The notes: a model not told the origin generated them from the letters alone. A DNA stretch of 64,000 bases from Chitinophaga tropicalis (GCF_009758205.1 NZ_WRXN01000007.1:124001-188000), one strand, 5' to 3'; positions 52,932 through 63,450 are shown, counted from the first letter of the stretch. Numbers and translations: made by a program.

Positions 52932-54215
52932 ATGAGAAGAATTAATGAATCAAGAAGAGGTTGGACCACCATTATGGCATTGGCACTTCTTCCATTGTCG
53001 GGTTTTGCCATGGACGTGTTTATCCCGTCATTACCCGATATGGCCGTGCAATTACATGCTTCACCAGCCGCCATTCAGCTGACGCTTTCGCTCTTCATTG
53101 TCAGCTATGGTATTTCTCAGCTGATCGTAGGCGGATTGATAGACACCTATGGCCGTTACATTCCCAGTCTGGCAGCAATGCTGGTATTCAGTGTGTCCAG
53201 CTTCATCATTGCGTGGTCAACCAATCTGCAAACGATCTATGCCATGCGTATAGTGCAGGGATTTACAGTAGCGGTGATAGCCATAAGTAAGCGCGCCTAT
53301 TTTATGGACCTCTATACAGGAGAAGCATTAAAAAAATATACAAGCCTGTTCTCTGTGATCTGGGCTATTGCGCCTATTGTAGCGCCTTTCCTGGGTGGAT
53401 TTTTCCAAACAACATGGGGCTGGTCTTCCAACTTCATATTCCTGGGGTATTTCGGACTGGCATTCTTTATAATCGAAGCGGCCATTGGTGGTGAATCGAT
53501 GAAAGCTGCTCAGCCGCTGAGCGTCAGCTCAATGGTGCAAACATATAGTAAAATGATCAGGACGCCGGATTTCACTTCGGGCATTGTGGTACTGGGGTTG
53601 ACCTATGGTATGGTATTGTTGTATGGGATGTGCAGTCCGTTCCTGATCGAGCATCAGTTACATTTCCCCGCAACAATAACAGGTTATTGTTCCTTGTTCT
53701 CGGGACTGTCAATGATGATAGGCGGGTCGGTATCGAGAATACTGGTGAATAAACCATTCTCCAAAAAACTGATACTGGCTAATATTGCACAGTTGTTTGT
53801 GGTAGTTGTTATGATACCGCTGACAATGTACTACCACAATTTATTTACGCTGTTAATATATGTTTTCCTGCTGCACAGCACAAGCGGTTTTATCTTTAAT
53901 AACCTGATGTCGTATTGCCTGATCCGCTTCCCGCAATATGCAGGTAAAGCAAGTGGTTTAACAGGTGGTGGATTTGCGGTTGTAACTTCTATACTCAGCT
54001 CTTTTATGGTAAAGACCATTTCCATTACCAGCCAGGCAGCACTTGGTCTGGCGTATGGTATTATAGCCGTTATCGTATTCCTGTTTTTAATAAGAACGAA
54101 ATGGATAGGGTCAGAAAAGGAAAAAGGTGAAATGGATGATGCAGATGACAACGGGACGGTTTGGGCAGAAGAATACCCACATAAGGCGACGGTAAGGGAA
54201 ATTCCGGCCAGCTAG
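52932..54215 (+). CDS. MFS drug-resistance transporter (Bcr/CflA-like)
   Basis: 427 residues from ATG 52932; the longer frame from 52845 is a non-conserved leader. Twelve membrane helices; after helix 1 the loop MDVFIPSLPDMAVQLH and helix 4 MRIVQGFTVAVIAISKRAYFMDLY match the Bcr/CflA branch of proton-driven exporters. A charged tail (KEKGEMDDADDNGTVWAEE) closes it. Confidence 0.87.
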   Translation: MRRINESRRGWTTIMALALLPLSGFAMDVFIPSLPDMAVQLHASPAAIQLTLSLFIVSYGISQLIVGGLIDTYGRYIPSLAAMLVFSVSSFIIAWSTNLQTIYAMRIVQGFTVAVIAISKRAYFMDLYTGEALKKYTSLFSVIWAIAPIVAPFLGGFFQTTWGWSSNFIFLGYFGLAFFIIEAAIGGESMKAAQPLSVSSMVQTYSKMIRTPDFTSGIVVLGLTYGMVLLYGMCSPFLIEHQLHFPATITGYCSLFSGLSMMIGGSVSRILVNKPFSKKLILANIAQLFVVVVMIPLTMYYHNLFTLLIYVFLLHSTSGFIFNNLMSYCLIRFPQYAGKASGLTGGGFAVVTSILSSFMVKTISITSQAALGLAYGIIAVIVFLFLIRTKWIGSEKEKGEMDDADDNGTVWAEEYPHKATVREIPAS

Positions 54216-54267
54216 TTCCTGATGGCAGCCATGTAATAATTGGCATGAGTATTATGCTATTAATTGC

Positions 54268-56334
54268 ATGGGACTGACTAAATCCAAAGGGAAACGATTA
54301 TCTGGCCGCACACCGAAGCCAACCGGCCGCAAAGCAGCGAACCCAACAACAAATAAAGGTGTTAAATCTGCTTTCCCAAAGAATGTGAAGCCAATGCTGG
54401 CCACATTGGTTGATCAACCCTTTGAGCAGGAAGGATGGCTCTATGAAGTGAAATGGGATGGTTACCGGGCAATAGCTTTAAGTAATAAGGGGCATGTGGA
54501 ACTAATTTCCAGGAACAACAAAAGCTTTAATGAAAAATATTATCCTGTTCATCAGGCTATTGAGGAATGGGGCATAAATGCAGTAACAGATGGGGAGATC
54601 TGCGTGCTTAAGGAAAATGGTGTTGCCCACTTCGGTTCGTTACAGAACTGGCGTAGCGAGGCAGATGGAGATCTTGTCTATTATGTTTTTGACCTGTTAT
54701 GGCTGAATGGACGGAATTTGATGGACGTTCCCCTGATTGAAAGAAGGGAGCTTCTAAAGTCCATTATGCCGAAAAGTGACATTATCCGATACAGTGAAGC
54801 ATTTGATACCTCTGCCACAGAATTTTTAGCTGCTGCGGCTCAGCTGGGCATGGAGGGTATCATTGCAAAGCAGGCTGACAGCGTGTATGTGCCAGGTAAC
54901 CGGACCAGAAGCTGGCTGAAGATAAAGACAAATAAACGTCATGAAGTGGTGATTGGCGGCTTTACAAATAATGAGGATTCTCCAAAGTTATTCAGTGCAT
55001 TACTGGTAGGTGTTTACAGGAAAGGGAAACTGGAATATACGGGTAAAATAGGCACGGGCTTTAATGACAAAATGCAAAAAGAGATGTTGCAGCAATTCAG
55101 GCCGTTGATCAGTAAAACCAGTCCTTTTTCCGGAGAAATAGACGTCAATAAACCTTCCCGCTTCCGGCCCAATCCTCCCCATGCCACTGTTACCTGGTTA
55201 AAGCCCCAATTAGTATGTGAGGTAAGTTATACAGAGATCACGGAGGATGGCGTTATGCGTCATTCCAGCTTTGAAGGTATGCGCTCAGATAAACCGGCGA
55301 AAAAGGTGGTTGCAGAGACTGCGTTTGAAGCCAAAATGGTGTTAAATGAAAATGAAGGTACGAAGGCGAAGCAACTGTTAAAGCCATCAAAGAAAAATGA
55401 AAGGAAGTCTTTATTAAATCCGACTGAAAAAACGCAGGTTAAAAAGATCAATGGCAATGAACTGACCTTTACCAATCTATCGAAGGTCTTTTGGCCGGAT
55501 GAAGGCTACACCAAGAGAGATATGCTGAACTACTATTACCAGGTAGCTTCATACATTTTACCATATCTGACAGGGCGCCCCCAATCAATGAACCGGTTTC
55601 CAAATGGTATAAAAGGACATAGCTTTTATCAAAAGGACGTTACCGGCAAGGCGCCGGACTGGATAGCACAATTCCCTTACCGTACAAGTGAAGGAGAAGA
55701 CAAGAACTTCATGGTTCCCGAAAACGAGGCAGGGCTGCTATATATGGCAAACCTGGGAGCCATAGAAATGAACCCATGGAACAGTACCATAAAAAAACCG
55801 GATAACCCCGACTGGTGCCTGATTGATCTTGATCCGGACGAGGGAAATTCCTTCAGACAGGTAATTACCACCGCTCAAACGGTCAAAGAGGTATTAGACG
55901 AACTTAAAGTACCGGGTTATGCGAAAACTTCAGGGTCTACCGGCATTCATGTTTATATTCCTCTTGGTGCCAAATATAATTACGACCAATGTCAATTGTT
56001 CGCGAAGCTGATAGCCACAGAGGTGCATAAACGGCTTCCCGGCTTCACCAGCATTGAACGCATGACAAAAAACAGGAAAGGTAAGTTGTATGTGGATTAT
56101 TTGCAGAACCGCCCAAAGGCTACATTGGCGGCCCCCTACTCTCTCAGGCCCAAACCAGGAGCAACAGTCTCTATGCCGCTACATTGGGACGAAATCAAAC
56201 CTGGCCTTAAGATGAAAGACTTCACTATAAAGAATGCCGTTGCACGAATAAAAGCGGAAGGAGATCTGTTTAAACCTGTGCTTGGCAAAGGTATTGATCT
56301 GCAAAAGATACTAAAAGGCTGGAACGTTCATTAA
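54268..56334 (+). CDS. ligD: Two-domain DNA ligase D (ligase + polymerase)
   Basis: 688 residues. ATP-dependent ligase domain ~40-310 with adenylation motif EVKWDGYRA (Lys62) and EGIIAKQ; primase-polymerase domain ~390-685 with IDLDPD active-site aspartates and SGSTGIHVYIP. The order is LIG-POL, with no 3'-phosphoesterase domain, unlike many LigD. It repairs double-strand breaks with Ku in known systems; no ku gene lies in this window. Confidence 0.9.
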   Translation: MGLTKSKGKRLSGRTPKPTGRKAANPTTNKGVKSAFPKNVKPMLATLVDQPFEQEGWLYEVKWDGYRAIALSNKGHVELISRNNKSFNEKYYPVHQAIEEWGINAVTDGEICVLKENGVAHFGSLQNWRSEADGDLVYYVFDLLWLNGRNLMDVPLIERRELLKSIMPKSDIIRYSEAFDTSATEFLAAAAQLGMEGIIAKQADSVYVPGNRTRSWLKIKTNKRHEVVIGGFTNNEDSPKLFSALLVGVYRKGKLEYTGKIGTGFNDKMQKEMLQQFRPLISKTSPFSGEIDVNKPSRFRPNPPHATVTWLKPQLVCEVSYTEITEDGVMRHSSFEGMRSDKPAKKVVAETAFEAKMVLNENEGTKAKQLLKPSKKNERKSLLNPTEKTQVKKINGNELTFTNLSKVFWPDEGYTKRDMLNYYYQVASYILPYLTGRPQSMNRFPNGIKGHSFYQKDVTGKAPDWIAQFPYRTSEGEDKNFMVPENEAGLLYMANLGAIEMNPWNSTIKKPDNPDWCLIDLDPDEGNSFRQVITTAQTVKEVLDELKVPGYAKTSGSTGIHVYIPLGAKYNYDQCQLFAKLIATEVHKRLPGFTSIERMTKNRKGKLYVDYLQNRPKATLAAPYSLRPKPGATVSMPLHWDEIKPGLKMKDFTIKNAVARIKAEGDLFKPVLGKGIDLQKILKGWNVH

Positions 56335-56407
56335 AAAGCGGAGTTAAATTAATATATAAGGGAGGCGGAAATAGTCAGCCTTCCTGCAGTTCTGATCTTA
56401 AAATGGA

Positions 56408-56446
56408 AAGAGGGCACTTCAGTTTGGAGTGACCCTCTTTTTGTTT
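56408..56446. terminator. Terminator between LigD and RND operon
   Basis: Stem aaagaggg-cact with one bulged t in the right arm (gtgaccctcttt), loop about 8 nt, followed by a T-rich run on the plus strand and an A-run on the other side. It separates two convergent units. Confidence 0.85.
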
Positions 56447-56448
56447 TT

Positions 56449-59400
56449 CTATTCTTCCTGTTCTAAACGTGGAGGAATTAATTTATACAACACAGGCGTT
56501 ACGATCCTGGAGAGTATTGTTGAGCTTATCAGTCCTCCGATTAATACAATTGCCAACGGTGCTATGAGCGGATTAGGATTCAGCGCAATTGGAAGCAATC
56601 CGCATATGGCGGTTACTGAAGTAAGCACAACGGGCAGGAAACGTGTTTCACCAGCTATATTAATTGCTTCATCTATGCTGTATCCTTCTGCCCTGAGTTG
56701 ATTGGTAAAATCGACAAGCAACAGAGAATTCTTCACCTGAATACCTGACAGGCCAATGAAACCAATAATAGACACCAATGACATTGGGTTGCCGGTAAAT
56801 AGTAAAAACAACACTCCTCCTAAGATTCCCAGTGGTATGATTGACAGCACAATAATAATTCCTTTAAAGGTTTTGAACTGTAACAGCAACACTCCTATAA
56901 AAAGAAATCCGCTGAGTAATATGACTGAAAGGAAGTTGCCACCCAAAGCATCACCTTCTGACTCTGCTTCTCCTGATAACTTATAATAATATCCGGATGG
57001 CAATTTTAGTTTATTAAGTTCAGGAACAATGTCTTTCAATATATCGTTTGCAAGCACATTCTCTTTTGTTAATGAAGTTACCTTGGCAAAGCGGGACTTA
57101 TTAAAATGATTAATTGCTGTAGGAGATGTTTCAAAAGAAATTGTTGCAATCTGATCAATCTGAACCGGAGTTCCCTGGATGTTATTTACATACAGGTTCC
57201 TGAGTGCGTTAAGGTTTGAAAACTTCTCCCTGGGAAGTGTGATAACCACATTCCGGGAATCGCCCCGGTCGTCTATATAGTCTCCGACGTTCAATCCGGC
57301 TACAGCCATGCGGATCACTTTATCCACATCGCTGGTGAGCACACCCAGTGTTCGTGCTTTTTCTTTGTCAATTTTAATTTTTACATCCGATTTATATGCG
57401 TTCAATTCATTGTTTATATAAAATGTACCGGGATGTTTACGCAGGATCTCTTCCACTTTAAACGAAAGGGAGCGTAATGTATCCTGGTTCTCTCCAAACA
57501 CTCTTACTACAATATTGGCTTCAATAGGAGTTCCCTGTTCGAAATCTTTTACTTCAATCCTCGCGTAAGGAAAATCTTTAAACTTATTCCTCAGTTTTTT
57601 AATTAATTCCTTTTTTGATCCCGGGCTGGCCTCTTCATCCATTTGTACAAAGATCTGGGCAAAATCCGGTTTAACATCCTGCTGGTGTACGTTATAATAT
57701 ATCTGGGGATTGCCTTTGCCGATATTAGCTGTATAATAGACAATCTCTTTGTGACTTTTCAGCTCACGTTCCACCAGTTTGGTCACACGGTCGCTTTCAG
57801 GAATATCTGCCTGTAATGGCATTTTTATATTCACAAGGAACATGGGTTTTTCTGATGTGGGAAAAAGTTTAAAGCCAGCTAATGGAAATAATAGAAATGC
57901 GAGGACGCTTAATCCTATTGATATAGCAATAGTCACTTTGGGCCATTTTAAGGCTATTGACATTATGCGGCGATAAGAGAAGCTTAGAAACTTCTGCAAA
58001 TTCTTCAGGAAGAAATTGCCTTCACCATGAGTGTGTGTCTTTAATATCCGGCTTCCGATAAAGGGTACCAGCGTCAGCGCTACTATCATAGACGCAAGTA
58101 CGCTTGATATTACTGCCATAGGCAAGCTTCTGATAAATTCACCTGCAACATCGGGTAAGAATGCAAGTGGCAGAAACGCTATTACCAAAGTAGCCGTGCA
58201 TCCTACCACTGCTACCCCGATCTGTTTGGTCCCTTTCAAAATAGCATCTTTTTTTGAATGGCCTTCTCTGAGCCACCGCTCAATATTTTCTACGACAACG
58301 ATGCTATCATCAACCAACAATCCCAATGCTACCACGAGACCAACTATACTTAACTGATTCAGGGAGTATCCTAACAGGTTCAATGCGATCAGGCCCAATG
58401 CGAGTGAAAGCGGTATAGAAATCATTACAATAACAGATGCCCGGAATCCCAAAGGCAACAGTGTGATAACTACTAAAAGGATGGCCAATGCAAAGTCGAA
58501 GCCTAAATGTCCCAGGCGCTGGGAAACCATATCAGCCTGATCGAAATTTTTGACCATTTTTATGTTTGCCGGTAATTCTTTGCCAAACTCTTCCAGCACG
58601 GGCATGTATTCTTCCTTTACCTTGCTTATGTTTACATTATCTTTCATTGCCGCTGTTACAAGTACGCAACGATGCCCATTCAAACGCGTAATATGGCTAA
58701 CAATGCCATCTTTATAACTAACATCGGCAACATCTTTCAGGTAAATGATCTTTCCATTAGCATTGTAGATAACAGTGTTGGCAACATCTTCTACGTGCTT
58801 AAATTTACCGCTTGTCTTTACATTAAAGACCTTACTGTCCAGGTTAATGCTTCCTCCGGGAATATCGGCTGCTTCACTTTGCAGGCTGCCTATTACCAGG
58901 TTGAGCGGTATTTTTAAACGGGCCAGCTTATCCAGCTGCATATCGATCCGGATTTCCTGTTCCGGAGTTCCGGCATATTTTACCTCTTTGAGATCGGTTA
59001 TTTTTTCCAACCGCGTTTTAAGTATATCTGCATTGTCTCTAAGCGTTTTGCCGGAAGCAGTATTTGAGACCAATGCCACCTGTAAGATCTTTACATCGGA
59101 AGAGGAAATCTTTTCTGTTTTAATCAGGTAAATATCCTTTGGAAGTTCACTGTTCTTTAAGGCGTTTATTTCTGTAGATATTTCCTGATACTTATTATCT
59201 ACATCGACACCATATTTGAATTTTGGCTGGATGGCAGCTACGCCATCCTCTATTGAAGTGAGTACCTTATCTATATTTTCAAGTCCGTATATTTTGTTTT
59301 CAATGGGTTTTACCACTTGTTCTTCCATATCCTTAGGACTGGTGCCCGGGTAAATGACGGTTATCAGGTACTGCGGAGGATGGGTGGTAGGATCTTCCGA

Positions 59401-59502
59401 GCGGGGCATGGTAAAAAGTGTAAGCAAACCAACTACCGCAACAAGAAGAAATATAATCAGCGTGAACTGATAATTCTTAACGGAAAAATTTGTGATCTTC
59501 AT
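56449..59502 (-). CDS. RND-family efflux transporter permease
   Basis: 1017 residues, about 12 membrane helices in two halves with large periplasmic domains. Helix-1 start MKITNFSVKNYQFTLIIFLL, periplasmic PRSEDPTTHPPQYLITVIYPG, helix-4 LGLLVDDSIVVVENIERWL (proton-relay Asp pair) are in the AcrB/MexB-like arrangement. Downstream of adaptor and TolC genes (12 and 6 nt gaps). Confidence 0.93.
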   Translation of the reverse strand: MKITNFSVKNYQFTLIIFLLVAVVGLLTLFTMPRSEDPTTHPPQYLITVIYPGTSPKDMEEQVVKPIENKIYGLENIDKVLTSIEDGVAAIQPKFKYGVDVDNKYQEISTEINALKNSELPKDIYLIKTEKISSSDVKILQVALVSNTASGKTLRDNADILKTRLEKITDLKEVKYAGTPEQEIRIDMQLDKLARLKIPLNLVIGSLQSEAADIPGGSINLDSKVFNVKTSGKFKHVEDVANTVIYNANGKIIYLKDVADVSYKDGIVSHITRLNGHRCVLVTAAMKDNVNISKVKEEYMPVLEEFGKELPANIKMVKNFDQADMVSQRLGHLGFDFALAILLVVITLLPLGFRASVIVMISIPLSLALGLIALNLLGYSLNQLSIVGLVVALGLLVDDSIVVVENIERWLREGHSKKDAILKGTKQIGVAVVGCTATLVIAFLPLAFLPDVAGEFIRSLPMAVISSVLASMIVALTLVPFIGSRILKTHTHGEGNFFLKNLQKFLSFSYRRIMSIALKWPKVTIAISIGLSVLAFLLFPLAGFKLFPTSEKPMFLVNIKMPLQADIPESDRVTKLVERELKSHKEIVYYTANIGKGNPQIYYNVHQQDVKPDFAQIFVQMDEEASPGSKKELIKKLRNKFKDFPYARIEVKDFEQGTPIEANIVVRVFGENQDTLRSLSFKVEEILRKHPGTFYINNELNAYKSDVKIKIDKEKARTLGVLTSDVDKVIRMAVAGLNVGDYIDDRGDSRNVVITLPREKFSNLNALRNLYVNNIQGTPVQIDQIATISFETSPTAINHFNKSRFAKVTSLTKENVLANDILKDIVPELNKLKLPSGYYYKLSGEAESEGDALGGNFLSVILLSGFLFIGVLLLQFKTFKGIIIVLSIIPLGILGGVLFLLFTGNPMSLVSIIGFIGLSGIQVKNSLLLVDFTNQLRAEGYSIDEAINIAGETRFLPVVLTSVTAICGLLPIALNPNPLIAPLAIVLIGGLISSTILSRIVTPVLYKLIPPRLEQEE

Positions 59503-59514
59503 GTTCTTATTGGT

Positions 59515-60561
59515 TTACGGAATGATTTTGATGGTAGATTGTTCGTTGAGGTAGGCACTGTTGGAAACAACTATTTTGTCTATTCCATCAAGTTTGTTTT
59601 TGAGATATACCTTCTCGTTATCAAATTTTAAAATAGTAACCGGTATCTTCTTTACTTTGTCTGTACCAATTGTTGTGAACACAAAGCCTTTGTCGCCATC
59701 GGGTTCTACTAATGAACTGTACGGAATAACAAGTGCGTTTTCCTGCTGGCTTGTTGTTATTTCGGCTTTTCCGAACATACCGACAGCCGGTACTACTTTA
59801 CCTAATTTTAGCTTTAGCTCTACCTGGAATGAGCCTATTTCCTTGTCGGCAGCCTGTAATTTCCGGAATACAATGGCGTCAAATGTCTGACCAGGATAAC
59901 CATCTAATATAACTTTAGCCATCTGGCCTGGTTGAATAGCTGCCCATTCCCGGTCGGTTACACCCATTTTTAGCAGGTAACTGTCATTTTGCTGTGTGGA
60001 GTTAGTAAGTAGTACTGGCATGCCACTACCAATAACTTCTCCTTCACTCGCCACTTTTTCAGTTACAAAACCATCAGATGCGGCATAAATCTTTGAGTAA
60101 CGTTCATTAAAGGCTGTGGCCTCTTTAGACTTTTGGGCCACGTCCAGGGCGGTCTTAGTGTTCTGCAATTGTTCCAGTGTAAAAACGCTGTCTCTATAAA
60201 GGCTGGCTGCCCGGTTATAATCGCGTTGAGCTTTATCTACGCTGAGGTTGGCCTGAGCCAGGCCCGCCGATATTTCTGTTGAGTTTAATGTAGCCAGCAA
60301 CTGGCCTTTTCTGAAAAATTGCCCTTCTTCTACTAAGATCCGGCTAATAACTCCGCCTATCTTAAATGAATAATTTGCTTCGTTTTCGGTGCTGACCAGG
60401 CCGGTAGCCTGTATAGAGCCGGGCACTTCCAATGCTGAGACAGGAGCTATCTTAACAGAAATGATATCTGGCTCACCGAGTGGATTTGTATTCTTGTGCT
60501 GTTCTTTGCAGGAGAGCAAAAGACATATACATGCAGCGAATGTTACTTGAATTTTTTTCAT
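59515..60561 (-). CDS. RND efflux periplasmic adaptor (MFP) lipoprotein
   Basis: 348 residues. Lipoprotein signal AACICLLLSCKEQ, lipoyl halves flanking a coiled-coil hairpin (LAQANLSVDKAQRDYNRA), beta-barrel and membrane-proximal domains. It bridges the permease and TolC-like channel. Confidence 0.92.
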   Translation of the reverse strand: MKKIQVTFAACICLLLSCKEQHKNTNPLGEPDIISVKIAPVSALEVPGSIQATGLVSTENEANYSFKIGGVISRILVEEGQFFRKGQLLATLNSTEISAGLAQANLSVDKAQRDYNRAASLYRDSVFTLEQLQNTKTALDVAQKSKEATAFNERYSKIYAASDGFVTEKVASEGEVIGSGMPVLLTNSTQQNDSYLLKMGVTDREWAAIQPGQMAKVILDGYPGQTFDAIVFRKLQAADKEIGSFQVELKLKLGKVVPAVGMFGKAEITTSQQENALVIPYSSLVEPDGDKGFVFTTIGTDKVKKIPVTILKFDNEKVYLKNKLDGIDKIVVSNSAYLNEQSTIKIIP

Positions 60562-60567
60562 GTTATT

Positions 60568-61959
60568 TTATTGAATATTAAAGCTGGCATTAGCACGTTC
60601 AATAGCTGTAAATGATATCCACGTGTCGAATAATGCAATATTGGCCTGAAGCTGTGCATCTATCCATTGGTTCTGGGCGTCTAACAGCTCAATGTAAATA
60701 GCCATTCCTTCTTTATATAGTTTTGTCATATCACTATAATAAGTCTGGCTTGTTTTTAATTGTGACTGAGCCGCCTGATATCGGGCGATTGCGCTTTGCA
60801 TATTAGCCTGCCTGACTTTAAGCTCGGTAAGTAATTGCTGTTGTACGTAATCGGTCTGGGAGGTTATTGCTTGTTTATCTGCAATTGTCTGTTTGATCCG
60901 GTAAGTATTTTTTCCAAAGGAGAACAGGTTCCATTCCAGTGAAATTCCCCAAAAGTAATAGCGGCTATTTTGATTGAACTTCCAGTCAAAGGCCTGGGAA
61001 CCCAGGTCCAGGTAAGTGCCGATCTTAGGAATAAGATAAGATCTTGCCAGCCCGTTCAGATTTTCGTTGATGTCTTTTGAGATCTTAAGTTTTGACAACT
61101 CTTCCCGGCTGCTAACATCATTATTCTGTCGTTGATCCTGCGTTGGTAGCGTTACAATCTCATCGGCCAAAATGCTGTCTGTTAATGGCCGGTTGAGAAG
61201 AAAGTTAAAATAATACCGGGCAGATTCTTCTGTTTTTCTTGCTGTGGTAAGAGAGGCGTTGATCTTCGATACCTCGTTCCGGCTACGGATGACGGCTGTC
61301 CGGTTTATTTTGGCATTCTCAAAAAGCTTTGTGTTGGTACGTTCCCCTTCTTCGACCAGTTGAAGGAAAGATTGATAGATCTTTACAGCATTTGTAGCCT
61401 TCAGGTAGTTGTAATATGCTGTTTTAACTTCCTTGACCAGTTCCCGTTTGTAAAGCAGGATTTCTGCTTTTTGCAGATCCACCTGTTGTGACCTGATCTT
61501 TTTGTTGTAGATAAGCTCTGCATTCAGGACAGGCAGGGTGGTGCGGAATCTGGCATCGTAGAAATTATCGGGATTGATCTGTACGTGCTGGTTCTGAAGT
61601 TGCGGGAATGAGTTGCTTCCGGTCAGCTGGTTCAGTGTGGCATAGGCCCCGTTTAAAAGGTCGCCCGCAGGAAAATCTATGGTACGTCCACCATCGGCCT
61701 TTGTATAAGTGGTAGAAAAGGTAATGTTGGGCAAGAACATAGTTTTGGCCTCGTTCAGCACATACATGTTCTTTTGTAAGAGGAAGGCCTGTTGTTTAAT
61801 ACTCTGGTTTGACTCAATTCCCTGCTGAATGTACTGGTCCAACCTGCTTTGAGCCCTGACCTGGCTGGTGGTGAAAATCTGTATGCCCAGTACCAGGGCT
61901 AACCAGTAATAATTCGTCGATTTTTGGAAAATATTGTTCACTGTTATATTTTTAAACAC
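60568..61959 (-). CDS. TolC-family outer membrane channel
   Basis: 463 residues. Signal peptide ending VRAQ, long alpha-helical repeats (YLKATNAVKIYQSFLQLVEEG, ...), DTWISFTAIERA at the C-terminus. The longest start is a GTG at 61959 that lies inside the operator; a GTG at 61941 is also possible. Third member of the efflux system. Confidence 0.88.
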   Translation of the reverse strand: MFKNITVNNIFQKSTNYYWLALVLGIQIFTTSQVRAQSRLDQYIQQGIESNQSIKQQAFLLQKNMYVLNEAKTMFLPNITFSTTYTKADGGRTIDFPAGDLLNGAYATLNQLTGSNSFPQLQNQHVQINPDNFYDARFRTTLPVLNAELIYNKKIRSQQVDLQKAEILLYKRELVKEVKTAYYNYLKATNAVKIYQSFLQLVEEGERTNTKLFENAKINRTAVIRSRNEVSKINASLTTARKTEESARYYFNFLLNRPLTDSILADEIVTLPTQDQRQNNDVSSREELSKLKISKDINENLNGLARSYLIPKIGTYLDLGSQAFDWKFNQNSRYYFWGISLEWNLFSFGKNTYRIKQTIADKQAITSQTDYVQQQLLTELKVRQANMQSAIARYQAAQSQLKTSQTYYSDMTKLYKEGMAIYIELLDAQNQWIDAQLQANIALFDTWISFTAIERANASFNIQ

Positions 61960-61967
61960 TGTTCAAT
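61951..61967. promoter_or_regulatory. TetR-type operator copy before tolC
   Basis: Sequence TTTAAACACTGTTCAAT differs at two positions from the perfect palindrome at 63458. It overlaps the tolC start region, 17 nt past the tetR stop, so the repressor may also act inside the operon. Confidence 0.6.
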
Positions 61968-61983
61968 AAATAGTTAAAAAAAA

Positions 61984-62592
61984 CTACCCTTTTTCGAGTA
62001 GTGTTACAAAGCACTCGTAACCGTTCTTCATCAGCTCATCGTCTGTTTTGTTCACAAAATTCACAGTGCGGTCCTTGCAGAATAAGGCACAAATGCCATG
62101 AATAGCAGAAAGCAGCATGAATGCAAAATATTCAGCATCCATATCTTTAAACCTGCCTTTTCCCTGGCATTCTTTGACCAGGTCCAGGAGATGATTGATG
62201 GCTTCCTGTGCAATCTGAAAACCGCCTGCCTGGGGAGCTTTGACAGGTTCTTCCACAATAAACATAAGGTTATAATAATCCTTATTTTCCTGTGCAAACT
62301 GAATAAATACACGCCCAACGGCTTTCAACCGTTCAAAGGGATCGGCAACTTTATCCAATACTTTTAGCTGGCTAAGCAACAGTCTAAACCCTTCCTTGTG
62401 AAGCTCATGAAAGATCTCACTTTTGTCTTTAAAGTGAAAATAAATAATGCCGGCGCTGTAATTTATCTCGCTGGCAATGTTTCGCATGCTGGTTTGTTCA
62501 TATCCTTTCTCAAGGAATATCTTGCGTGCACCGTTCAGAATGCGTTTGTGCATTTCCAACTTTTCCTTTTGTTTTCGTTCAGCTATGCTCAT
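61984..62592 (-). CDS. TetR/AcrR-family transcriptional repressor
   Basis: 202 residues. N-terminal helix-turn-helix ~12-58 with TSMRNIASEINYSAGIIYFHFKDKSEIF; helical ligand-binding C-terminus. It lies between the SDR and tolC genes on the same strand. The two operator copies point to repression of the whole unit, itself included, with relief by an efflux substrate; this is inference from position. Confidence 0.9.
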   Translation of the reverse strand: MSIAERKQKEKLEMHKRILNGARKIFLEKGYEQTSMRNIASEINYSAGIIYFHFKDKSEIFHELHKEGFRLLLSQLKVLDKVADPFERLKAVGRVFIQFAQENKDYYNLMFIVEEPVKAPQAGGFQIAQEAINHLLDLVKECQGKGRFKDMDAEYFAFMLLSAIHGICALFCKDRTVNFVNKTDDELMKNGYECFVTLLEKG

Positions 62593-62659
62593 ATAAGTAA
62601 TAATACGTAAAAATATGAAATCGGGCGGTTGAGTGTCCTGGATTGCTGAAAGTTCGGCA

Positions 62660-63421
62660 CTAATGTGACATTCCCGGACTGATCTGGCCCATGATACTCA
62701 CCGCAGATTTCCGGCTTAGAAATTTAAAGCCCCAAAGCATCAGTCTGTTTTTCAGGCCCTGTACTACCCTGGGCTTTTGCCTTTTGTGCAATGCTTTAAC
62801 CAATTCATCAGCTACATCTACTACAGAGGAAATTACAAATTTTGGGAAATCGGTTGATTGCCGGCCTGCATTTGAATGAAAATCTGAATCTGCCGCACCC
62901 GGATTGAAACCCATTACAAAAACGCCTTTGTGCTTAAACTCGTACCACAAAGATTCTGAAAAATTAGCCACAAAGCTTTTAGTTCCTGCATAAACGGCCC
63001 CTCCTGGCAGAGAAGAATGGGCGAGCAGTGAGCCGATATTTACAAGCGCACTTCCTGATGACGCCTTCTCTAAGAAGCTATAAGAGAGGGTTACTAAAGC
63101 ATCCATGTTTAGTTGCATCGTATTCAACTGATCTTCAAGGGGAAGCCCGATAAACTGACCATAAAGACCTGCGCCCGCATTGTTGATAAGTACGTCATAT
63201 TTGTTGGTGGCCAGATGGTCTGCCACCTTTTTCAGATCTTCTTTTTTTGTCAGATCGGCTACAAAAATGCTGTGACCATTACTATTCAAGCCCGCTAAAG
63301 CTTTATTAAGCTTGTCCTCATTACGGGCAACGAGGGTAAGCTGATAGTTTTGAGCGGCCAGGCGCCTGGCTACTTCAAACCCTATTCCTCCACTGGCGCC
63401 TGTGATTAATGCTTTTTTCAT
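62660..63421 (-). CDS. SDR family oxidoreductase
   Basis: 253 residues. TGASGGIGFEVARRLAAQ cofactor motif, NNAGAGLYG, catalytic Ser in GSLLAHSS and YAGTKSF. First gene of the TetR/RND unit. It may modify or detoxify the compound that the pump exports; the substrate is unknown. Confidence 0.87.
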   Translation of the reverse strand: MKKALITGASGGIGFEVARRLAAQNYQLTLVARNEDKLNKALAGLNSNGHSIFVADLTKKEDLKKVADHLATNKYDVLINNAGAGLYGQFIGLPLEDQLNTMQLNMDALVTLSYSFLEKASSGSALVNIGSLLAHSSLPGGAVYAGTKSFVANFSESLWYEFKHKGVFVMGFNPGAADSDFHSNAGRQSTDFPKFVISSVVDVADELVKALHKRQKPRVVQGLKNRLMLWGFKFLSRKSAVSIMGQISPGMSH

Positions 63422-63450
63422 TGTTTAACTGTTTAATGTGATTTCAGAGT

